From the NCBI RefSeq assembly GCF_022414595.1, contig NZ_JADWYO010000024.1:20068-84067 (forward strand): 64,000 bases of DNA, given 5' to 3'. The stretch comes from Streptomyces sp. MUM 203J. GTDB taxonomy: Bacteria > Actinomycetota > Actinomycetes > Streptomycetales > Streptomycetaceae. The notes under the pieces were generated by a model. The model was given only the letters and a program-made list of their open reading frames with translations, searched no databases and had not been told where the DNA came from. Shown here piece by piece: positions 9,136-17,740 of the stretch (positions are counted from its first letter, which is position 1; every line of letters starts with the position of its first letter). The translations under genes were made by a program, and so were the position numbers.

Positions 9136-9299
9136 GGACGGCCCTGTCGCGGCGGACCGTGCGCTGGACCGATTCTGCACCGGAAGGACCGCCGCCCGTG
9201 CGGTCATCGCGAGACCCGTCCGGTTCGGGGGGTGCTTCAACCGGATTCGCCCCGGTCCGGGTGGCCGGAAAGAGTCACCGCGGGGCGGGGGCGGTTGCG

Positions 9300-9830
9300 G
9301 GGCCGACGGGGCGGGGGCGGTTGCGGGAGAGCCCGGCCAGGACGGCGACCATGCCGCAGGTGTCGGCGAGCGCGGAGAGGACCAGCCCGCCGCTAGGGCG
9401 GCGGAGAGCGGACGGAAGACCGGGTACGGCAGGCCCGGGGGGACCGGGCCGAGGAGCACGGGGAACGCCGCGTTGAAACGGGCCTGACGCTCCATGGAGC
9501 GCGGCGGCAGCGTGCGGCCGGTGCTGGCCACGGCCCCCGGTGGTCCGGCCGCCGGTGCAGCAGGCGAGGGCGGCGATGCCCCCGCAGCCGGCCGGTACGC
9601 GGCAGGCGTTCGCGGAGCGGGCCCGGAGGCGCGGACCGGGACGTCACGGTGCTCGGCGGCCTGCCGGCCGTCCGGCGGGGCCCGGCCCAACCGGTCGAGG
9701 GGGATGCCGGGGGCGCCCGGCAGGTGTCCGGCGGCGAAGTCGGCGGGGGTGCGCTCACCGTGCACGGTGAGCCCGGGCGGCCGGGTACCGACCCGGGCGC
9801 AGCAGGCGGTGGTGCACGAGGGTGACATCC
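9300..9830 (-). pseudogene. Decayed rhodanese-DUF2892 protein
   Basis: Reading the minus strand in shifting frames recovers a rhodanese protein. One frame gives VHGERTPADFAAGHLPGAPG and IPLDRL, then HRDVPVRASG. Another gives the GCGGIAAL-type stretch before the domain end. A third gives the typical MERQARF... start and the LVLSALADTCGMVAVLAGLS tail of a DUF2892 membrane domain. The active-site cysteine loop (CxxGxR type) is not recoverable where expected (VRASG). No single frame covers the gene, so at least two frameshifts are needed. It lies against the CstR-like repressor gene and its operator, where an intact rhodanese would be expected in a persulfide-response locus. Confidence 0.6.
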
Positions 9831-9866
9831 TTGGTCGTCGACGGGGCCCCGAAAGCAGGAGTAGAT

Positions 9867-9880
9867 TACCCCTAGGGGTA
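9867..9880. promoter_or_regulatory. CstR/CsoR-type operator
   Basis: TACCCCTAGGGGTA is a perfect 14-bp palindrome 29 bp upstream of the repressor gene. Two near-copies occur at 12.77-12.81 kb. This is the A/T-flanked G-tract palindrome expected for CsoR-family repressors. Confidence 0.75.
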
Positions 9881-9908
9881 TATCGGGGCAGGGCGTGAGG
9901 AGTGTGCC

Positions 9909-10196
9909 GTGGAACTGGATCTCGCGGGGGCCGAGCTGAAGTCGGTGCTCAACCGGCTGCGCAGGGCGCAGGGCCAGATCTCCGGTGTGATCCGGATGAT
10001 CGAGGAGGGCCGCGACTGCGAGGAGGTCGTGACCCAGCTGGCCGCCGCCTCGCGGGCGCTGGACCGCGCAGGGTTCGCGATCATCGCGACGGGCCTCCAG
10101 CAGTGCCTGACGGACGGCGGCGCGGACGGTGAGGGGAACGGGGACCTCCAGCAGACGCGTACCCGCCTGGAGAAGCTGTTCCTGTCGCTGGCCTGA
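9909..10196 (+). CDS. cstR: CsoR-family repressor, persulfide-sensing CstR type
   Basis: All-helical repressor of the CsoR/RcnR/CstR family, 95 aa. GTG start after GAGGAG. It has the family core LNRLRRAQGQISGVIRMIEEGRDC with C37, and a second cysteine C66 in TGLQQC. The histidine that copper sensors carry four residues before the second cysteine is glycine (G62) here, so it should not bind Cu(I). The two-cysteine arrangement fits CstR, in which the thiols form a polysulfide bridge on exposure to persulfide. Target genes converge from the other side: a sulfite/thiosulfate exporter and a persulfide dioxygenase. Palindromes upstream of both units support autoregulation and control of that operon. 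Confidence 0.85.
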   Translation: MELDLAGAELKSVLNRLRRAQGQISGVIRMIEEGRDCEEVVTQLAAASRALDRAGFAIIATGLQQCLTDGGADGEGNGDLQQTRTRLEKLFLSLA

Positions 10197-10271
10197 CCGC
10201 TCCCGACCACTCCTGCCCGTCCGGTGGTGCCCCCGCTCGTCGATCCCGGGGGAGTTCCGGCCGGGTGCCGC

Positions 10272-11030
10272 TCAAGCGCGGAAGACGAACAGCGTGTCGG
10301 CCGCCATCAGTGCCGCCACGGCCAGCAGAACGGCGCCGAAGACACGGCGCAGCGCGGACGGCTCGACCCGCGCGGCGAGCCGCCGGCCGTCCCACGCCGC
10401 CAGGATGGCCGCACCCGTGAACGGTGCGACCACCGACCAGTCCAGGGCCGTCGCCGTACCGGCCCGGGCGACGAGGGCCGTCAGGGCGTTGACGGTGATC
10501 ACCAGCAGGCTCGTGCCGACCGCCGCGCGCATCCGCAGCCCCACCACGCCCACCAGCGCGGGCACGGCCAGGAAGCCCCCGCCGACGCCCAGGAACCCGG
10601 TGACGCCACCGAGTGCCGCCCCGGCCGCCGTCGCCCGTACGGGCCGTACCGGAAGCTCCGCGCCCTCGGCCGGCGCCCCGCGCAGCATCCGCAGCGCCGC
10701 CAGGACCGCGACGGCGGCGAACGCGGCCGTCAGCACCCGTCGCGGTACACCGTCCGCCAGGACGCCGGCCAGCGCGGCCGGTCCCGCCCCGGCGGCGGCG
10801 AAGAGCGCCCCGGCCCTCCAGCGCACCCACCCGTCCCGCGCGTGCCCGTACAGGGCGGTGGCGGAGGTGACGGTGACGATGACCAGGCTCGCGGTGGCGG
10901 CGTCGGACGGCGCGAAGCCGAGCAGGTAGATCAGCGCGGGCACGGCGAGGACGCCGCCGCCCCCGCCGAGCGCGCCGAGGGCCAGGCCGACGACGGCCCC
11001 GGCCGCCAGGGCGAGGACCAGTGCGCTCAC
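10272..11030 (-). CDS. TauE/SafE family sulfite/organosulfur exporter
   Basis: Integral membrane protein of 252 aa with two repeated four-helix halves. The repeat signature appears as GLALGALGGGGGVLAVPAL near the N-terminus and as TGFLGVGGGFLAVPALV mid-protein. The GTG start overlaps the stop of the persulfide dioxygenase gene by 4 bp (GTGA), so translation is probably coupled. In cst-type operons this transporter exports the sulfite or thiosulfate produced by persulfide oxidation, which matches its place here. Confidence 0.87.
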   Translation of the reverse strand: MSALVLALAAGAVVGLALGALGGGGGVLAVPALIYLLGFAPSDAATASLVIVTVTSATALYGHARDGWVRWRAGALFAAAGAGPAALAGVLADGVPRRVLTAAFAAVAVLAALRMLRGAPAEGAELPVRPVRATAAGAALGGVTGFLGVGGGFLAVPALVGVVGLRMRAAVGTSLLVITVNALTALVARAGTATALDWSVVAPFTGAAILAAWDGRRLAARVEPSALRRVFGAVLLAVAALMAADTLFVFRA

Positions 11031-12727
11031 GCGATCGAGCCGTGCTTGCCGTGCGCGTCGACGACGGGGAGGCCCGCGCGGACCCAGGCGTGCAGCCCGC
11101 CGTCGACGTCCACGACCGGGTGCTCCCCGCGCCGGGCGAGGAGCAGCGCCGCGTCCTGGGACCGGCGCCCGGTCCGGCAGATGACCACGAGGGGGCGGCC
11201 CCGCGCGTCCTCCGGGAGCGGGGCGTGGTCGACGAGCGCGGACAGCGGGACGTGCACGGACCCGGGCGCGTGCCCGGCCTGCCACTCCCCCGCCTCCCGC
11301 ACGTCGAGGAGTACGGCCGCGGCGCCGGCGTGCGCGGTCCGGCGGTGGGCCTGTTCGGCGCTGACCCGGCCGGGCACGGCCCCTCGCACGGTCGCCGGGT
11401 CGAAGGTGTCGTCGACGGCGACGACCTCCCGCCCCTCCGCGTCGAGCAGGGACGCGGCGATGGCGGCGCGCATGCCCCCGGCGCAGTGCACCCACACGAC
11501 ACCGTCGGGCACCTCACGGGTACGGCGGCGCAGCTCGTGCAGCGGGATGTGGACGGAGCCCTCGAGGTGCGCGGCGGCGCGTTCGGCGCGGCGCCGGACG
11601 TCCAGGACGACAACCCCGGGGTCGGCGTCCCGGGCGGCGGCGAGGTCCTCGAAGGTGGCGCGGCGGAAGGACCGGGGCCGCTCGCCGTCGCGAAGCCAGG
11701 CGGCGGGCTCTCCGGTGGCCGCGGCGGCGGGGCGGTCGATGCCGACGCGGGCCAGTTCGCGCTGGGCGGCGGCGAGCTGCTCGGCGGACTCGGCGAGGAG
11801 GGTGACCGGTCTGCCCCAGGGGACGAGCCAGGCCAGGTACGTGGCGAGCTGGCCGCCCGCCTCGAAGTTGTACGCCCCGGCGACGTGCCCCTGTGCGAAG
11901 GCGACACGGCTGCGCAGGTCGACCACCCACTCCCCCGCCGCGAGCCGGGCGGCGATCTCGTCGGCGTCGGCCCGGGCGGGCGGGGTGAGGTCGACGGGTG
12001 CGGGACCGGCGGCGTTGGCGGGGCCCATGTGGGCGTAGTAGGCCGGGATGTCGTCGAGGGAGGCGAGAAGGTCCGCGACGAAGGTGTCGGCGTCCTTGGC
12101 GAAGGCCTCGTTGGCGGCCTTCTCGCCGCCGATGGTGGAGGTCCCTGCGCCGTCGACGTTGGTGACGGAGCAGAAGCTGCCGAAGCCGTGGGTGGGCAGG
12201 ACGGCCGTGTCGTCCGGGAGTTCGTCGGCGAGCCGGTGCGCGGAGGCGTACTGGGCGTGGGCGAGCTGCTCGGTGAGCCGGGGTTCGACGAGGTCGGGGC
12301 GGCCGACGGTGCCGATGAGGAGCGAACCGCCGGTGAACGCGGCAGCCGGGGTGCCTCCGTCCTCCAGGACGTAGGCGGTGTGGTGCGGGGTGTGGCCGGG
12401 GGTGGCGAGGGCACGCAGCTCCAGATGCCCGTCGACGGGGTGGCGGTCGCCGTCGCGGACGGGGGTGTGCGGGAAGGAGACGTGCGCGTCGGCGGGGACG
12501 AGGTAGTCGGCGCCGGTGACGCGGGCGAGTTCGGGACCGCCGGTGACGTAGTCGTTGTGGACGTGGGTCTCCACGACGAGAGCGATCCGCACGCCGCGCG
12601 CCGCGGCTGCGGCCAGGACGCGGTCGATGTCGCGGGGCGGGTCGACTGCGACGGCCCGGCGGCCGCCTCCGGCGAGGTAGCCGCGATTGCCGAGTCCTCG
12701 CGTCTCGATGGTGTCGACGAAGAACAC
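11027..12727 (-). CDS. Persulfide dioxygenase fused to three rhodanese domains (CstB-like)
   Basis: Multidomain sulfur enzyme of 566 aa. The N-terminal metallo-beta-lactamase domain (about residues 1-240) has ETHVHNDYVTGG, ATPGHTPHHTAY and LPTHGFGSFC, the ETHE1/CstB pattern of a mononuclear-iron persulfide dioxygenase. Three rhodanese repeats follow. The first (about 255-350) has LLAES and no catalytic cysteine. The second has VHCAGGMRAAIA and the third has VICRTGRRSQDAA, both with an active-site cysteine. GTG start after AAGGAG. It should oxidise low-molecular-weight persulfides to sulfite and thiosulfate for export by the coupled downstream transporter. Two repressor palindromes lie just upstream. 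Confidence 0.88.
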   Translation of the reverse strand: MFFVDTIETRGLGNRGYLAGGGRRAVAVDPPRDIDRVLAAAAARGVRIALVVETHVHNDYVTGGPELARVTGADYLVPADAHVSFPHTPVRDGDRHPVDGHLELRALATPGHTPHHTAYVLEDGGTPAAAFTGGSLLIGTVGRPDLVEPRLTEQLAHAQYASAHRLADELPDDTAVLPTHGFGSFCSVTNVDGAGTSTIGGEKAANEAFAKDADTFVADLLASLDDIPAYYAHMGPANAAGPAPVDLTPPARADADEIAARLAAGEWVVDLRSRVAFAQGHVAGAYNFEAGGQLATYLAWLVPWGRPVTLLAESAEQLAAAQRELARVGIDRPAAAATGEPAAWLRDGERPRSFRRATFEDLAAARDADPGVVVLDVRRRAERAAAHLEGSVHIPLHELRRRTREVPDGVVWVHCAGGMRAAIAASLLDAEGREVVAVDDTFDPATVRGAVPGRVSAEQAHRRTAHAGAAAVLLDVREAGEWQAGHAPGSVHVPLSALVDHAPLPEDARGRPLVVICRTGRRSQDAALLLARRGEHPVVDVDGGLHAWVRAGLPVVDAHGKHGSIA

Positions 12728-12765
12728 GAGAGCACTCCTTCCGGTCGTGCCCGGGGACGCAAGTG

Positions 12766-12779
12766 TACCCCCGGGGGTA
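12766..12779. promoter_or_regulatory. CstR-type operator 1 of the persulfide dioxygenase promoter
   Basis: TACCCCCGGGGGTA is a perfect palindrome, one G:C step different from the site before the repressor gene, and is 39 bp upstream of the GTG start. Confidence 0.75.
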
Positions 12780-12800
12780 TATGGGGAACCCTATCACGGG

Positions 12801-12814
12801 TACCCCCGGGGGTA
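12801..12814. promoter_or_regulatory. CstR-type operator 2 of the persulfide dioxygenase promoter
   Basis: A second identical TACCCCCGGGGGTA, 35 bp centre to centre from operator 1. The 150 bp beyond it, up to the next gene end, shows no gene. Confidence 0.75.
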
Positions 12815-12969
12815 TCTTCGGAGCCGTGCGAGTCCCGGCACAAGAGCGCGAACGAGCCGCCCCGCCCCGGCGGCCGGCGCATCGGGCCCGGCAGCGCGGG
12901 ACCACCGACGGCCCGGCGGCACCCTCGTGGGGCGCGGCCGGGCCGTCGGATGCGTCCGCCGTGGCGGGG

Positions 12970-14322
12970 TCAGCGGGTGCGGGGTTCCACGATCATGGGC
13001 ACCCGGTCGGGATGGGCCACCGCGGAGGCCACCTCCCTGGGCGTGTGACCGGGCACGGGCCGCAGGCGCCACTTGGCCAGGATGGTCGCCAGGGCGATGG
13101 TCGCCTCCGTCCACACGAACGCGTCCCCGATGCACTTGCGGTTGCCGGCGCCGAACGGGATGTACGACTGGCGCGCGATCGCCTCCCGGCGCTCCGGCAG
13201 CCACCGGTCCGGGTCGAAACGGTCCGGGTCCGGGTAGAGAGCCGGGTCCCTGTGCATCGCGTACAGACTGAACGCCACCTCGGTGCCCTCCGGGAAGCGG
13301 TGGCCGCCCAGCTCGACCGGGGCGGTGGCCCGGCGCATCAGCATCGTGACGCCGTGCAGCCGGATCACCTCGTCGAGCACCCGCCGCACCGCGACCAGCC
13401 GGGGCACGTCCTCGACGGCCACCGGCCGGTCCCCGACGACCTCGTGGATCTCGTCCACCAGCTGCCGTTCCACCTCCGGGTGGCGTGCCAGTTCGTGGAA
13501 GGTCCAGGCGAGGGTCGACGCCGTGGTCTCGGCGCCCGCGAAGAGGATGGTGCTCAGCTCGTCCCGCACCTCCGTGTCGGTGAGGGCCTCGCCGGTCTCC
13601 GCGTCGCGGGCGGCGAGCAGCACCGACAACAGGTCGTTGTGCCCGGTGGCCCCGGACCGCCGGGTGGTGGCGACCACCTCGTCGATGACCCGGCGCAGCC
13701 GGGCCGCCGCCGCGTCGAAGTCCCGGTTGGCCCGGACGGGGAGCCGGTCGAGGAACTTCGGGGACGCGGCCCGGATCAGCATGTTCTTCAGGACGACCGG
13801 CAGGTTCTCGCGCACCGCTTCCACGGCGGGCAGCCCGATGTCGGTGGAGAACAGGCTCTTGGCGAGGGTCTCGACGGCGTATCCGGCCATGGCCTGCTCC
13901 ATCTCGACCTCCTGGCCGGGGGTCCAGGAGTCGGCCAGCGCCTGTGCGTTGTCGCTCATCACGGAGGCGTACAGCTGGATGCGCTGCGGGTGGAACAGGG
14001 GCTGGATCAGCCTGCGGTGCCTGCGGTGCTCCTCGCCGCCGGCGGTCGCGAGGCCGTTGCCGGCGAGGGGACGCAGCCGGTCGAAGAGCCGCCCCTTCTC
14101 GAAGCTGCGGGCCTGACGCACCGTCACCTCATGGACCAGTTCGGAGGACGTCACGACGTACACCGGCATGGTGCCGAGGCTGATCCGGACGATGTCGCCG
14201 CTTTCCCGCAGCGCCTTGAGGAAGCCGAGCGGATCACGCCACAGTTTCCAGGCGTGCCCGAGGAGCGGCACGGCCCCGGGGGCCCGGGGCACCGATTCCG
14301 GACCGATGGTCGCCACTGACAC
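12970..14322 (-). CDS. Cytochrome P450, terpene-oxidising (CYP183/PtlI-like)
   Basis: P450 of 450 aa, last gene of the terpene unit and only 15 bp after the sesquiterpene synthase stop. Signatures are LFAGAETTAST (I-helix), a K-helix DEVIRLHG that keeps ExxR, FDPDRWLPERR, and a heme loop IPFGAGNRKCIGDAF. The FGxGNRKCIGDAF loop, together with PGAVPLLGHAWKL at the N-terminus, recalls the pentalenene oxygenase PtlI group. It probably oxidises the hydrocarbon or alcohol made by the adjacent synthase. No redox partner is encoded nearby. Confidence 0.88.
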   Translation of the reverse strand: MSVATIGPESVPRAPGAVPLLGHAWKLWRDPLGFLKALRESGDIVRISLGTMPVYVVTSSELVHEVTVRQARSFEKGRLFDRLRPLAGNGLATAGGEEHRRHRRLIQPLFHPQRIQLYASVMSDNAQALADSWTPGQEVEMEQAMAGYAVETLAKSLFSTDIGLPAVEAVRENLPVVLKNMLIRAASPKFLDRLPVRANRDFDAAAARLRRVIDEVVATTRRSGATGHNDLLSVLLAARDAETGEALTDTEVRDELSTILFAGAETTASTLAWTFHELARHPEVERQLVDEIHEVVGDRPVAVEDVPRLVAVRRVLDEVIRLHGVTMLMRRATAPVELGGHRFPEGTEVAFSLYAMHRDPALYPDPDRFDPDRWLPERREAIARQSYIPFGAGNRKCIGDAFVWTEATIALATILAKWRLRPVPGHTPREVASAVAHPDRVPMIVEPRTR

Positions 14323-14337
14323 GAAGAATCCTTTGCT

Positions 14338-15444
14338 CTAGCTGTGCATGGTCCGGCGCGCCGCCGTACGACCGGCGCCGACGGTCTCCGGCAGCAGGTC
14401 CCACCACCAGCGGATGACGGGGATGTCCAGCGGTTCGCCGCTGTCGTCCATGGGGGTGTCGCGGAAGTACGAGGGCATGTCCGCCGGATCATCCGGAGTC
14501 GTGTACCTGACAGACGAGATGCCCCAGTCCTCGGCGCCCCGGATGAAGTGGCCGATGCTGCGCAGGTACTGGCGAAGCTGCGGGCTCCCGTCCCGCGCGA
14601 GCCGCTCGGTCAGCCGCACGTAGAGGCTCATGGCCCGGTCGCGCTGGGAGATGGCGGTCGTCAGCGCCTGCTCGGGGGTCAGGCCTTCCCGTTCCTCCAT
14701 CACCCGCAGGGCGTTGAGGTAGTAGCCGGTGGACGTCTTCTCCTTCTTCTCCTTGTGATAGGAGAAGATGTCGTTGTCCCAGGTGATGATGAAGGACATG
14801 ATCTCGGTGACCGCGCGCACGGCCTTGTTGTCCCGCTCGTGGAGCTGGAGCTCGTACCCGTGGCCGATCTCCAGCAGCGGCAGGACGACCGTGGTGGCGC
14901 CGTCGTACAGCCTCATCAGCGTGTAGTCGTCGAGGTCCGGCACGGTCCCCGAGCGGCGGTACGAGGACTCCCACACCACCGCGAAGAAGTACTCGCGCAG
15001 GGTGTCCACCCAGCGCTGCGCCTGCCCCGGCGTGCCGTACCGGTCGACCCGCAGGCGCAGGTCGCGCAGACCGGCCGCCAGCGGGTCGTCGAGCTTGACG
15101 GGCGCCTCGGGGTTGTGCGCCACCCTCAGCAGCCGGTGCAGTTCCGCCGCCAGCTCCCCGGGCCTGCGGCCCAGTTCGCCCTCCTCGCAGTGACCGTCGT
15201 CGACGCCGAACAGCCAGAGGACGAAGTCCGCGAGGAGCCCCACGACCTCCTCGCGGCCCTCCGGCAGGATGCGTGCGGCGAACGTCCCCATCTCCTGGGC
15301 GACCAGCCGGGCCCGGAGCTCCTCGGAGCCTATGCGGAACGCCTCCGCCCAGGCCGCCGTCTGGACGTCGGCCTCCGCGTGGCACGGGTGGATCGCGGGC
15401 GCTATGGGTGAGTAGATCGGTGGCACCTTCAGACCGGACCCCAC
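14338..15444 (-). CDS. Class I sesquiterpene synthase
   Basis: Cyclises a prenyl diphosphate (most likely farnesyl-PP) in a Mg2+-dependent reaction. The product is 368 aa from a GTG start with GGAGG at 6 bp; an earlier TTG would add 15 residues without a better ribosome site. The Asp-rich motif is FGVDDGHCEE, the NSE triad is NDIFSYHKE, and the C-terminal RY pair is in SSVRYTTP, so all metal and diphosphate contacts are intact. The product cannot be predicted. The NSE motif differs from that of epi-isozizaene synthase. It is followed by a P450 and preceded by a conservon, giving a compact regulated terpene unit. Confidence 0.9.
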   Translation of the reverse strand: MGSGLKVPPIYSPIAPAIHPCHAEADVQTAAWAEAFRIGSEELRARLVAQEMGTFAARILPEGREEVVGLLADFVLWLFGVDDGHCEEGELGRRPGELAAELHRLLRVAHNPEAPVKLDDPLAAGLRDLRLRVDRYGTPGQAQRWVDTLREYFFAVVWESSYRRSGTVPDLDDYTLMRLYDGATTVVLPLLEIGHGYELQLHERDNKAVRAVTEIMSFIITWDNDIFSYHKEKKEKTSTGYYLNALRVMEEREGLTPEQALTTAISQRDRAMSLYVRLTERLARDGSPQLRQYLRSIGHFIRGAEDWGISSVRYTTPDDPADMPSYFRDTPMDDSGEPLDIPVIRWWWDLLPETVGAGRTAARRTMHS

Positions 15445-15653
15445 GACGGCCTCCTTCTCGTCGCTGCCGCGACGGCTCGCCTGGCGCAAAATCTGTCAAG
15501 CATGAGTCAACTCAAGCCACTTGCGCCACAGAAATGATCAACATGGCGCATAGTAGCCACCTGTTCACCCGGTTCCAACAGGCCAACCGGTACATTTGAG
15601 AAAGGACTTCGGTCGACTGGGAGCGTAACTCCCTTCCACCGGAACGTCTTTCC

Positions 15654-17090
15654 TCAGCGGCCGGACCCGAACAGCGCGCTCCACCACGACCGGCGCACCG
15701 CCCCGTCCCCCGGCATCCCGGCGCCGTCCGGTGACGCCACCGGCGAAGGCTCGGGCCACGGGTCCGGGGACGTGGACGCGAAGTCCTCGGGCACGGGCGT
15801 CACGACGGGCCGGGGAACCGCGGCGGGCGGGGTGAACAGCACCGGCAGCTCGTCCAGACGCTTCGACAGCCACGCCGCCGACCAGCGCAGTTCCTCGTCG
15901 GCCACAGCGAGCCGCAGATCCGGCAGCCGTGCCATCAGCGTGTCGATACCGGTGTCCGCGATGGCGCGGCCGATGTCCTGGCCCGGGCACTCGTGCGGTC
16001 CGCTGCTGAAGGCCAGGTGGGCCCGGTTGCCGAGCAGCGGGCGGCTGAGGTCCGGACGGATCTCCGGGTCGACGTTGCCCGCGGCGAGCCCCAGGAGCAG
16101 CATGTCGCCCTCCCTGATCCGGCGCCCGCCCAGGTCCGTGTCACCCGTCGCCCAGCGGCCGGTGATGGCCGACAGCGGGGGCTCGTCCCACAGCACCTGC
16201 TCCAGCGCGTCCGGCAGCGTCATGTGGCCGCCCGCCAGGTTGGCACGGAACCGGCGGTCGGTGAGCACCAGGCGCAGGGTGTTGGCGATGAGGTTGACGG
16301 TCGTCTCGTTGGCGGCGACCAGCACCAGGCGCAGGTGCTCCATCACCTCCTCGTCGTCCAGCCCCGCCCCGTGGGCCATCAGACGGCTCGCGAAGTCGTG
16401 TCCGGGCCTCTCCCGCTTGCGGGCGACCAGCGTACGGAGCGTCTCCACCACGACGTCGTTGCTGGCGAGGGCCGTCTCACTGCCCTTCATCATGTCCAGC
16501 GCCGCGTCGACCAGCCTCGGACCGTAGCTCTCCGGCATACCGAACAGCTGGGTCATCACCAGCATCGGCAGCTGCTCCGCGAAGTCCCGGATCAGATCCG
16601 CCCGGCCGCCCGCCTCGAACGCGTCGACGAGCTGGTTGGTGTAGCGGATGACATAGCGCCGGATACCGCGGCGGTCGAAAGCGTCCAGGCCGTCCCGCAC
16701 AGCGGACCGGAGCCGCTCGTGCTCGGCGCCGTCGGCGAACACGCACAGCGGCTGCCACTCGACCATCGGCCGCAGCGGGGAGTTCCCGGGCACCCGGTGC
16801 TCGCGGAACATCCGCCACAGCCGGGAGTCGTTGGAGAACCGCGACGGCGAGCGCATCACCTCCAGGTTCTCCCGGTGGCCCAGCACCAGCCAGGCGGGGA
16901 GGTCGCCGTGCAGCAGGACCGGGGCGACCGGGCCGTGCTCGGCGCGCAGCACCTCGTACAGCGCCCTCGGATCGGCCTCCGCCTCGGGGCCGTACAGCCG
17001 GCGCAGCACGGCGCCGCCCATGCCGTGGGCGGGGCAGCCGGGAGGCGGGGCGAGGCCGGCGGCGGGGGCAGCGGACTCGGCGGGGGTCAT
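15654..17090 (-). CDS. cvnE: CYP157-like cytochrome P450 of a conservon, lacking ExxR
   Basis: P450-fold protein of 478 aa whose ATG overlaps the conservon GTPase stop by 4 bp. The I-helix reads LVAANETTVNL and the heme loop is AFSSGPHECPGQDIG with its cysteine. The K-helix motif, which should be ExxR, is EQVLW (E297 to W301), so the arginine is replaced by leucine. CYP157 enzymes encoded in conservons are known for this loss. The C-terminal about 60 residues are a proline-rich extension. It may work with the downstream P450, or act as part of the conservon signalling complex instead of as a catalyst. Confidence 0.87.
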   Translation of the reverse strand: MTPAESAAPAAGLAPPPGCPAHGMGGAVLRRLYGPEAEADPRALYEVLRAEHGPVAPVLLHGDLPAWLVLGHRENLEVMRSPSRFSNDSRLWRMFREHRVPGNSPLRPMVEWQPLCVFADGAEHERLRSAVRDGLDAFDRRGIRRYVIRYTNQLVDAFEAGGRADLIRDFAEQLPMLVMTQLFGMPESYGPRLVDAALDMMKGSETALASNDVVVETLRTLVARKRERPGHDFASRLMAHGAGLDDEEVMEHLRLVLVAANETTVNLIANTLRLVLTDRRFRANLAGGHMTLPDALEQVLWDEPPLSAITGRWATGDTDLGGRRIREGDMLLLGLAAGNVDPEIRPDLSRPLLGNRAHLAFSSGPHECPGQDIGRAIADTGIDTLMARLPDLRLAVADEELRWSAAWLSKRLDELPVLFTPPAAVPRPVVTPVPEDFASTSPDPWPEPSPVASPDGAGMPGDGAVRRSWWSALFGSGR

Positions 17091-17740
17091 GACGCCTCCT
17101 GGGTCGTGGCGAGGGTCTGGAGGTAACGCATCAGCGTCATCAGGATGTCCCGGCTGGACGCCCGGTCGCGGGCGTCGCACGGCACGATCGGCACCGTCGG
17201 CGGCAGGTCGAGCGCGGCCCGCAGCTCCTCGACGCCGTGGCCCGGCGCGTCCGGGAAGCTGTTGACGGCGACCACGAAGGGCACACCGCGCTCCTCCAGG
17301 CGGCCGAGCACATCGAAGCTGACCTCCAGGCGGCGGGTGTCGACCAGGACGACGGCGCCCAGGGCACCCTCGAACAGGCCGCGCCAGAGGAACCAGAAGC
17401 GCTCCTGTCCGGGGGTGCCGAACAGATAGAGCACCAGCTCCTCGTTGATGCTGATCCGGCCGAAGTCCATGGCGACCGTCGTCGACGTCTTGCCGTCGAC
17501 GCCCGAGATGTCGTCGACCCCGACCCCGGCCTGGGTCATGGTCTCCTCGGTGGTGAGCGGGCGGATCTCACTCACGGAGCCGACGAAGGTGGTCTTGCCG
17601 ACGCCGAACCCGCCCACGATCACCACCTTCACCGCGGTGGTCGCCGTCTCGGGCAGGACGTCCTCGCTGCGCGGCCCCCGTACCGCGACGGCGTCGGCGC
17701 CCTGCGGCCCGTCGGGCTGCTCAGAGCTTCTGAAGTCCAT
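17087..17740 (-). CDS. cvnD: Conservon small GTPase (CvnD)
   Basis: Ras/MglA-like GTP-binding protein of 217 aa. The P-loop is GGFGVGKTTF, the G3-like region is FGTPGQERF, and nucleotide contacts appear in VLVDTRR and VAVNSF. It is the fourth gene of a conservon, a Streptomyces cassette thought to form a membrane-associated complex resembling eukaryotic G-protein systems. Its start overlaps the DUF742 gene by 20 bp. Confidence 0.92.
   Translation of the reverse strand: MDFRSSEQPDGPQGADAVAVRGPRSEDVLPETATTAVKVVIVGGFGVGKTTFVGSVSEIRPLTTEETMTQAGVGVDDISGVDGKTSTTVAMDFGRISINEELVLYLFGTPGQERFWFLWRGLFEGALGAVVLVDTRRLEVSFDVLGRLEERGVPFVVAVNSFPDAPGHGVEELRAALDLPPTVPIVPCDARDRASSRDILMTLMRYLQTLATTQEAS

Noticed and set aside
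10081..12882. Very long minus-strand frame through the exporter and dioxygenase genes
   Set aside because: Low-complexity Pro/Ser/Arg/Thr composition shows it is the wrong frame of real genes.
12970..15444. Albaflavenone locus (epi-isozizaene synthase plus CYP170A)
   Set aside because: The NSE motif and the P450 heme loop differ from those of that pair as I remember them; the P450 looks more like PtlI.
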